Positions 57,640 to 64,000 of a stretch of DNA of 64,000 nucleotides are shown here, piece after piece. The stretch spans positions 177,600 to 241,599 of the forward strand of contig CP137683.1 in the NCBI GenBank assembly GCA_037976565.1, read 5' to 3'. This DNA comes from Mesocentrotus franciscanus (taxonomy: Eukaryota; Echinodermata; Echinoidea; Camarodonta; Strongylocentrotidae). A program made the position numbers and the translations under genes. Within the stretch, counting starts at the first letter, position 1. The number at the start of each line of letters is the position of its first letter. The notes beneath the pieces are model-generated. The model saw only the letters and a list, made by a program, of their open reading frames with translations, was not told the DNA's origin and searched no databases.

Positions 57640-58765
57640 TGTCATCCCCAAGCGCTCGGGAAGTTGAGGATGATCCTCAACATGAAAAGGATCAACCTGC
57701 ACATAGCTCCCATGCATTTTCGCATGGAACATCTGGCTACTATCCTCCCTTCATTAGGTCCGGAGGATTTAGCGGTTTCCTTGGACCTCAAGGATGCCTA
57801 CTTCCATATTCCCATCCATCCACTTTCAAGGGATCTTCTGGGGTTTGCCTTTCGAGGAGAGACCTACAGATTCAAGGCCATCCCTTTCGGCCTGAGGCCA
57901 GCACCTCAGGTTTTTACCCGAGTGGTTTCGGCCCTCACGGCCTTTCTTCGAATGCAAGGGCTCAGGCTGTTTGCTTATTTGGACGATTGACTCCTGGTGG
58001 CAAGTTCAGAGTCTCGCCTTCGGGAGCAGTTGAGTCTTCTACTGCAGGTCACACAGGGACTAGGGTTCCTGGTGAACTGGGACAAATCCGAGTTGGTTCC
58101 CGCCCGCAGGTTGGTTTGCCTGGGTGCGGAGTTGGATTTGCCGGCTCAGTTGGCCCGTCCCAGTGGGGACAGAGTTCGGTCCAGCAGTGGCTCCAGTGGC
58201 TGGGTTTTTTGGCCAGCCTGGTCGATGTTTTCAGGATGCTCGGCTTCTCATGAGCCCCTTTCAAAGGCATCTTCTGAGGTTCTACAGACCTAGTGTAGAT
58301 TCCCTTTCAGTCAGGATTCCTTTACCAAAGGAGATCAAGCTTCTGTTGGCTCCTTGGTTGGACGGCGCTTTCTTGACTCGGGGCAAGCCCTTTCGCGTGC
58401 CCCTGCCTTCGATCTCTCTGTCGACGGACGCCTCCCACCTGGGGTGGGGGGGTCACTGTTTGGGCAACATGGTGTCGGGGACTTGGGATTTTCCGTCCTT
58501 CCGCACATCAATGTTTTGGAAATGATGGCGGCGTTCGCTTCGCTTCACCATTTCAGACAGTTGTTGTTTGGTCGCACGGTTCTACTGCTCACGGACAATA
58601 CAACTGTGGCCTCCTACATAAATTGGCAGGGCGGCACGAGGTCGTCCAGCCTGGACGACTTAGCTGCTCGTCTGTGGCGGTGGTGTCGATCGGTGGAGAT
58701 CACGCCTGTAGCATCCTTTATTCCTGGCCAGGACAATCTGGTAGCAGATTTCCTGTCCAGAGGAG
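57640..58765 (+). CDS. DIRS reverse transcriptase and RNase H (stop after YLDD, frameshift in RNase H)
   Basis: Reverse transcriptase motifs: LKDAYFHIPIHP (about 57787-57822), RFKAIPFGLRPAPQVFT (about 57868-57920) and the catalytic FAYLDD (57970-57987). The next codon is TGA (57988-57990), where related elements have Trp. The same frame then continues (GFLVNWDKSELVP at about 58062, RRLVCLGAELDL). RNase H follows in another frame: STDASHLGWGGH (about 58420-58455), then after a further shift near 58500 INVLEMMAAF and LTDNTTVASYIN (about 58590-58625), and FIPGQDNLVADFLSRG. Catalytic Asp, Glu and Asp are all present. These enzymes copy the element RNA to cDNA; here at least three breaks make them non-functional as read. 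Confidence 0.9.
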
Positions 58766-59205
58766 GTGCCTCCCTTGGAGTGGGCCCTCCATTGGCAAGT
58801 GTTCGACCTTCTCCTCTCGGTCTGGTCTCCTTTGGAGATCGACCTGTTCGCATCCCGTTCAATCATCGGCTTCCGATGTATTGTTCTCGTCGAGACCCGG
58901 AGGCCTGGGCGCTGGACGCCTTCGTTCCATTGGGGGTCTCTCCGGGGTTATGCGTTTCCCCCATTCGGTTTGATTCCTCAGGTCTTGAGGAAAATCAGAT
59001 CGGACAGGGCTTGGGTTCTATTGATCGCCCCTCGTTGGCCGAGGAGGTCGTGGTTTCGGACCTCCTGGATTTGTTAGCGGGTCAACCGCTTTGTCTTCCG
59101 CTGAAGGAGGACTTGGTGGCTCAGCCTCTCTCAGGGATACTTCATCCGCGGCCAGCGGTCCTCCATTTGACCGCTTGGCCGTTATCGGGAGGTTGCAAGA
59201 GCTGA
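58766..59205 (+). CDS. DIRS putative Dam-like methyltransferase segment
   Basis: The frame contains IDLFASRS (about 58838), a DAF-type acidic segment in the companion frame, RGYAFPPFGLIPQVLRKI (about 58945-59000) and LLIAPRWPRRSWF (about 59030-59065). Spacing of D-x-FAS, FPPF and the APxWP strand matches the Dam-family N6-adenine methyltransferase region reported for DIRS elements, with FPPF in place of D/NPPY. The frame changes relative to RNase H, and a stop lies at 59078-59080. It could instead be a purely structural connector between RNase H and recombinase. Confidence 0.55.
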
Positions 59206-60218
59206 GGGCCTCTCGAAAGGGCCTCTCAGTTTTTGACCAGGAGCCGCCGAGTTTCGACGAGAGTGTTGTATAACTCTCGGTTAGAGGCCTTCCACCAGTG
59301 GTGTGAGGGGCTTGACGTGGTACCCAGGATGGCGTCTATTGGTGTCATAGCCGATTTTCTTATCTCTTTATTTGACAAGGGTAGATCTCTGTCCACGTTG
59401 CGTGGGTATCGTTCGGCCATCGCTGCTATCCATGCAGGTTTCCCAGATGGCTCGAGTGTGTCTAACTCCCCTCGACTGGCAATTTTGTTGCGGTCCTTCT
59501 TTCTGGAGAGACCGCCCCAACAGAAGCTGGCTCCTCCCTGGAGTCTGCCCAAGGTTTTGGAGGCTTTATCTAAGCCTCCTTTTGAACCCTTGCCAAGGCT
59601 TCTCTGCTCTGCCTCACAATCAAGACTTTGTTTTTAATTGCGATTGCGTCCGGGCAGAGGAGAGGCACGCTTCACGCCCTTTGCGTTTCTCCGGGCCACA
59701 TTCGCTGGGAGAGGAAGGGTGTGAGACTTATTCCCAAGCCTTCTTTCCTAGCAAAGAATCAAACTGTCTCATCGGGTCCAGTGGAGATTTTCCTTTGTCC
59801 TTTGTCCAGTGTCTCCTCAGTCGAGGAAGACAAAGTCTGGTGTCCGGTTAGGGCTCTGAAGTGGTATTTGGACAAGACTAAAGGTGTTCGGAGGAATGAG
59901 CAGTTATTCCTGATTACGCGGGAACCCTTCTCTCCTGCATCTAAGGAGTCCATCTCTAGATGGATCATTGAGGCGGTTCAGGCCGCAGGTCCTGAGGCTC
60001 TCTCGGAAGGTGTGCCTCCTCGGGCGCATGACACCAGGGGTATTAGTACCTCCTGGGCTTTGTTTCATGGTGTCGCCCTTCATGACATTATGAAGGCTGC
60101 CTTTTGGTTGTCGCCAAATACCTTTATTTCATGTTATCTCAAAGATATTCTGGCAAGTGAGGAACGTTTCGCTTCTACCTCCTTGCTGGCGGCTTCTTCT
60201 TCGTTAGTTCCCCGTTAA
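59206..60218 (+). CDS. DIRS tyrosine recombinase (one frameshift)
   Basis: The N-terminal SAM-like core-binding part (SRLEAFHQWCEGLDVVP, IADFLISLFDKGRSLSTLRG, 59233-59450) and a bridging helix end in a stop at 59635-59637. The catalytic part resumes in another frame at about 59628: IAIASGQRRGTLHAL (first Arg), then LKWYLDKTKG. The motif HDTRGISTSWALFHG follows (His, second Arg), with KAAFWLSPNTFISCYL carrying Trp and the Tyr nucleophile at about 60130. All catalytic residues of the R-H-R-Y family are visible. The enzyme integrates a circular cDNA without target duplication. One shift near 59630 separates the halves. Confidence 0.9.
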
Positions 60219-60262
60219 CCCTTTTGTTTGGGACATGCCTCCCGCTTTCATCTGTGTTGGTC

Positions 60263-60359
60263 TAAGCAATAATAGGTAGATACATATGATTTATTGTGGT
60301 AAATTAGTTAAATCATAACTGATTTTATTATTTACTATATAAATCTGTGTATCTACCTA
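60263..60359 (+). repeat. DIRS internal complementary region
   Basis: 60263-60302 is the exact complement of the 40-base left end (54301-54340). AT at 60303-60304 marks the junction. 60305-60359 is the complement of the 55-base right end (60546-60600) with one mismatch. In the DIRS model this region templates joining of the two ends into a circle. Confidence 0.93.
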
Positions 60360-60423
60360 TGTCCCTCCCTCCGGCCCCTCTCCTTGTTTACAACATGTCC
60401 CTGGTCTGTCTCTGGGACTGCGT

Positions 60424-60559
60424 GAGAGAGGAAGTTTGTATGTGGACGTAGAGTGCGCGTGACTGAAGGGTATATCGGGGTGGGGTATGCACAACTGTGA
60501 CTTTTTATTTTCGATGACTGCTTTGTCTGGAGGACTAAGCAATAATAGGTAGATACATA
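60424..60559 (-). repeat. DIRS right inverted terminal repeat
   Basis: Reverse complement of 54317-54452. The outer 41 bases (60560-60600), ending GATTTAACTA, are specific to the right end. Confidence 0.93.
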
Positions 60560-60600
60560 GATTTATATAGTAAATAATAAAATCAGTTATGATTTAACTA

Positions 60601-61020
60601 ATCTATCCAATACAACCGCTCCATTTTATTTGATCATGAGTGAATCCATTATCTATCCAATACAACCGTTCCATTTTATTTGATCATGAGTGAATCCATT
60701 ATCTATCCAATAAAAACCGTTCCATTTTATTAGATCATGAGTGAATCCATTATCTATCCAATGCAACCGTTCCATTTTATTTGATCATGAGTGAATCCAT
60801 TATCTATCCAATACAACCGTTCCATTTTATTTGATCATGAGTGAATCCATTATCTATCCAATAAAAACCGTTCCATTTTATTTGATCATGAGTAAATCCA
60901 TTATCTATCCAATACAACCGTTCCATTTTATTTGATCATGAATGAATCCATTATCTATCCAATAAAAACCGTTCCATTTTATTTGATCATGAGTAAATCC
61001 ATTATATATCCAATAAAACC
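60601..61020 (+). repeat. 51-bp minisatellite, right part (~8 units)
   Basis: Continues the array at 53285-54300 in phase: the left part stops after TCCATTAT and this part begins ATCTATCCAAT. It ends near ATATATCCAATAAAACCTCT. Confidence 0.93.
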
Positions 61021-61249
61021 TCTGAGCAAGTAAAATTATCATTATTTATTTGGAGGTCATTGAACTTTATATTGCAAGATCAAATCAAATTCCCCTAGGA
61101 TATTTCATGTAGTATTTATAGTATTTACCTTTATTTTCCACATTAATCAACCAATTTACACATGCAATTTTCAAACAGGTAATAACAAAAAGATGTAACA
61201 TTTTAACCCTCCTTGACTTTAATCCCCTTTGATTGTGTGACGGCTGATC

Positions 61250-61990
61250 TTATCTAGTTTTTAATTGATTTTATTTACCAACAGCAATACAGTAATACAT
61301 TTCATACAATGTGTTTACATATACAAGAAGATAAACTATTGGTAAGTAAAATGGGCCAGATAATAGCACGTATGCTAGTCGAGCCTAACCCATGAAACAG
61401 CTAAACAAAGTATTTTGGTACAAATCAGTTTAGAAAACGTAACAAAACAAGAATAATGAATTTACTATTACACTCGATACTTTAAAAATGACGAATACTC
61501 AACAATGTCTTACAATATACAAACTAAAAATGTAAAATACAGCTTTTGTACATAATTATGCAGACTATTTAATTTGGTAATTAATTCATGATTTGTTCAA
61601 CAAATGACTAGTAACAGAATTCCGAAACCTATTTCTAGACCTTGTTAATCTGACATTAATAGATAATCTATTTCAAATGCACTGCCCACAGAAGACAATG
61701 AAAATTGACCTTGTGTCGACGTAATTGTTCACCTTCTTTTTGTCTTGTGGAATAGCTATGCTCCATAATATCACAGTACTCTATTAAAATATGAAGCAAA
61801 TTGTCATTGACTAGATCAAACATGAAAGTAGATTTTGATAAATCATGTAAATTATACACATGTAGGATCGCAATCTTTTAAATAATGGAGCTGGCTTTCA
61901 AATCCATATATAGAAGAGAGTACATTCAAAAGATGAATTTCTTGCAAAAGACCTTAAAAGACTAGCCGTCTATGATGCCCTTTCTCTTAT
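61250..61990 (-). mobile_element. 3' remnant of a CR1/Jockey-like LINE, minus strand
   Basis: The minus-strand frame at 61859-61668 ends a polymerase: VYNLHDLSKSTFMFDLV-type text, then MEHSYSTRQKEGEQLRRHKV, comparable to SYATRQKDHF in the LINE at 28547-29732. The 3' tail near 61255-61275 on the + strand (GTTTTTAATTGATTTTATTT) is the A/T-rich end. 5' parts are missing. Confidence 0.65.
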
Positions 61991-63485
61991 TTGCCTTTCC
62001 ACGTCCTCCAGTCTTGTGGATAAAGGCAAATTCATGCTAGCCTAACTTTAGTATCCTTACAATGAATAAACACTAATAGATCTAACTGCTTTTTTAGGAA
62101 TGTAAATTAAAACGTATGTTTGTCAAGTACAATTGTTAATATATTCTAGAAAAGAGATGATGAACTGAGCTGATCGTTGTGTGTTTTCTTTTTTCTTGTT
62201 ATCTTGCACAAAATGACGTAATTGTCAATTGCATCCAATTATAAATTGGATACAATAAATAGTACTTGTAAACAGAATACACAGAAATAGAATTGAGAGT
62301 CGAAAACGAATGAAAAATATTGGAGAAGCTCCATTCGTCATACAAACAAATGGTTACACTAGGCTAATGGATATTGAACTAATTGATAATTAGACTACAT
62401 GGACATTAGACCAACGAGGTATGTTGTTACACCAGCTGAATAGACAAACAGTGTACAGAGAAATGAAATTCGACAAGGTGGACTGTAGATCAATTGGTAT
62501 TGGACCAAATGACGTATAGACGTGTAGTGCGGTCATCACTCACTATCCCTAGGTACAGCTCGAAGTGTGATGCCATTTGGAGGTTGCAAAAACCCCAGCT
62601 TACCAAGCTCTGGTGGGATCTAGGAAAGTGATTGGAATATTGACATTACATTACATTACAATGGATTCCATCTTCTCAAGTGTTTCGATTGATATGTATC
62701 AATGCATATTTGAATCAAATGTGAGTATATTCTCTTATGTTCTATGTCACAGTAGTATAAACGCAATATTATAGAAACATGGTTCATCATTGTCTGATTT
62801 TTTTTTTTTTTGTATATATAATTATGCAACTGCGAACAATAGCCCGTTCAGGCATACATAGATAATTGTTGACAGCTGGTCACACCAGCAGTCCCTGTGA
62901 ATGTGAATGTGATATTTTAACACTTTGTGAACACTAACACAGGGTTTAGGAAAACAATATAAACTATTTCTACATTTGTTAGGTGTAAATCATTGTCTAA
63001 CTTTACAGTCTGTGACTCTAAACAGGTTTTTCCACGTGGTCAATACTGCGGTCTTCCTAATTCTCGTTGTAATCACACTATCGTTTTTACATTGTTTTCT
63101 ATATAGCCCTAATGCAAACAATTCATCCATAGGATATATATCCATATATATAGGAAATTGAAATTCCTTCCATGCTCATAACTCCGTGTCATCTTCACGG
63201 CTGATGAGAACTTTTAAACAAATCTTGTAAATATATACACAGAACAACCTTGCTTATAAATTGTGTCGGCCTACATCAACATTATATTTTAGAATATTAC
63301 TTATTCCATGAACGACCCCATGAAAGACTGTACCTTTCTAAGGAAAATGCATTAATGGACTATACCATACGATGAATTAGGTAGAGTTCTGGTACCATAA
63401 TATCGATTGTTTACGTTATTATGCTGAAGATTAAGAAATAAATCGTAGTCTTTTCAAGGGCACAAAGTGTATTGTCACCTGCAGC
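61991..63485. other. Intergenic sequence, no gene recognised
   Basis: AT-rich. The longest frames are about 60 codons, without motifs or splice context. A T-run near 62800 and a duplicated TTACATTACATTAC near 62646 are simple sequence. Confidence 0.4.
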
Positions 63486-63789
63486 CAGTGGCGGATCCAG
63501 GGGGGGGGGCGGGGCCCCTCCCCTAGAAAAAAACAGGTAAAAACACCCTTCTTTTGAAAAAAATAAGATGGGCCCCCTCCCCTGGCGCCCAAGGGGTGTC
63601 GGTGGAAGAAAAAATAACCCTTCCCGTAGTGAAAATTTTTTTCGGGTGCCAAAACAAAAATGGGTGCTCACTACCTCCCCCCCCATCCCCCAATTGAGCG
63701 ACAAATCGGCCGGCACGATTTTCGATTTTTCGCACGAAGTGGGCCCCTTTTTAGGCCCCCTCCCTTCCCGCCGGCTGGATCCGCCCCTG
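63486..63789. mobile_element. hAT-like MITE, 304 bp, TSD CCTGCAGC
   Basis: Starts CAGTGGCGGATCCAGG and ends GCTGGATCCGCCCCTG, flanked by the perfect duplication CCTGCAGC (63478-63485, 63790-63797). Sister of 22530-22757. It is 76 bases longer, mainly from a block near 63650-63740. Open frames on both strands here are Gly/Pro-rich artefacts. Confidence 0.93.
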
Positions 63790-63797
63790 CCTGCAGC

Positions 63798-64000
63798 ACT
63801 ATTATTTTGAGGTTAAAACACGATGTCATTATGCATACTAGGACGAGTACGAACAAGAGCGAATCTTATATTGACGTTTTTGAAAAGATTTAACTAACTG
63901 TGCATGAAAGCAAAAACATGGATAATTAAAATGCTAGAAGGGGAATAATCATAAAAAGGTATACCTCAGTCTTAGGACATGTCTCGAAGCGGAACTTTTG
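63798..64000. other. Window edge, nothing recognised
   Basis: No feature can be supported in the last 200 bases. Confidence 0.4.

Larger units (their letters stand above)
54301..60600 (+). mobile_element. DIRS-type tyrosine-recombinase retrotransposon, 6300 bp
   Basis: Has the full DIRS architecture: unequal outer ends, 136-base inverted repeats (54317-54452 and 60424-60559), and an internal complementary region (60263-60359) complementary to both outer ends. In between lie a gag-like region, reverse transcriptase, RNase H, a putative Dam-like methyltransferase segment and a tyrosine recombinase, all on the + strand. There is no target duplication; the only shared bases are the AT at each junction. 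Coding frames carry at least four breaks, so this copy is not autonomous as read. The perfect inverted repeats imply a young insertion. Confidence 0.95.

Noticed and set aside
57220..59968. Minus-strand frames opposite the DIRS coding region
   Set aside because: Shadows of the + strand polymerase and recombinase; no motifs of their own.
53285..61020. CRISPR-like regularly spaced repeat
   Set aside because: Contiguous minisatellite units with no spacers; the large gap is a DIRS insertion.
63411..63893. Several Gly/Pro-rich frames on both strands
   Set aside because: They cover the hAT-like MITE at 63486-63789 and have matching shadows in its sister at 22530-22757.

Overview
Organism and setting. 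The window is animal nuclear DNA: AT-rich, with short exons separated by GT-AG introns, many decayed transposons, and an animal-type GH3-domain gene. It opens with about 8 kb of degenerate CCCTAA-type repeats on the + strand, as expected just inside a left chromosome end. The mix of many TTTAAAGG-ended MITEs, CR1/Jockey-like LINEs, a DIRS element and a membrane-anchored GH3 protein points to a marine invertebrate, possibly an echinoderm or hemichordate. That placement is an inference.

Layout. 1-8110: telomere-variant array with a higher-order period of about 2.88 kb. 8446-9655: purine-rich GAGATAGA repeats. 9660-19275: minus-strand, multi-exon, unrecognised gene family in two head-to-tail damaged copies. 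Copy 1 runs from 15475 down to about 9660 and copy 2 from 19275 down to about 15750; a GATAGA spacer separates them and two LINEs have inserted. 19350-38063: a transposon graveyard. It holds two hAT-like elements with perfect 8-bp target duplications, a LINE carrying both a MITE and a second LINE, and a Mutator-like element nested inside a MITE. 39231-50579: the one clear host gene, a nine-exon GH3-domain gene whose introns hold several MITEs. 50799-53034: more MITEs, one nested. 53285-61020: a 51-bp minisatellite split by a structurally complete 6.3-kb DIRS retrotransposon (54301-60600). 61250-64000: a LINE remnant and another hAT-like element.

What stands out. The 3' splice site of GH3 exon 3 lies in the last unit of a 15-copy, 51-bp tandem repeat. 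Every unit carries the same acceptor and exon start, all in one phase and with no stop, so up to 15 alternative in-frame acceptors exist. The DIRS element shows left end, right end and internal complementary region so exactly that the crossover dinucleotide (AT) can be read off. The subtelomeric gene family has tandemly repeated proline-rich exons and a C-terminal segment that looks like a Myb/SANT fold.

Limits. No database search was possible. Exon borders come from GT-AG signals and phase agreement. LINE and DNA-transposon superfamily names are tentative except where target duplications or termini support them. The GH3 gene has a one-base frameshift in a G run, which may be a real mutation or a consensus error.
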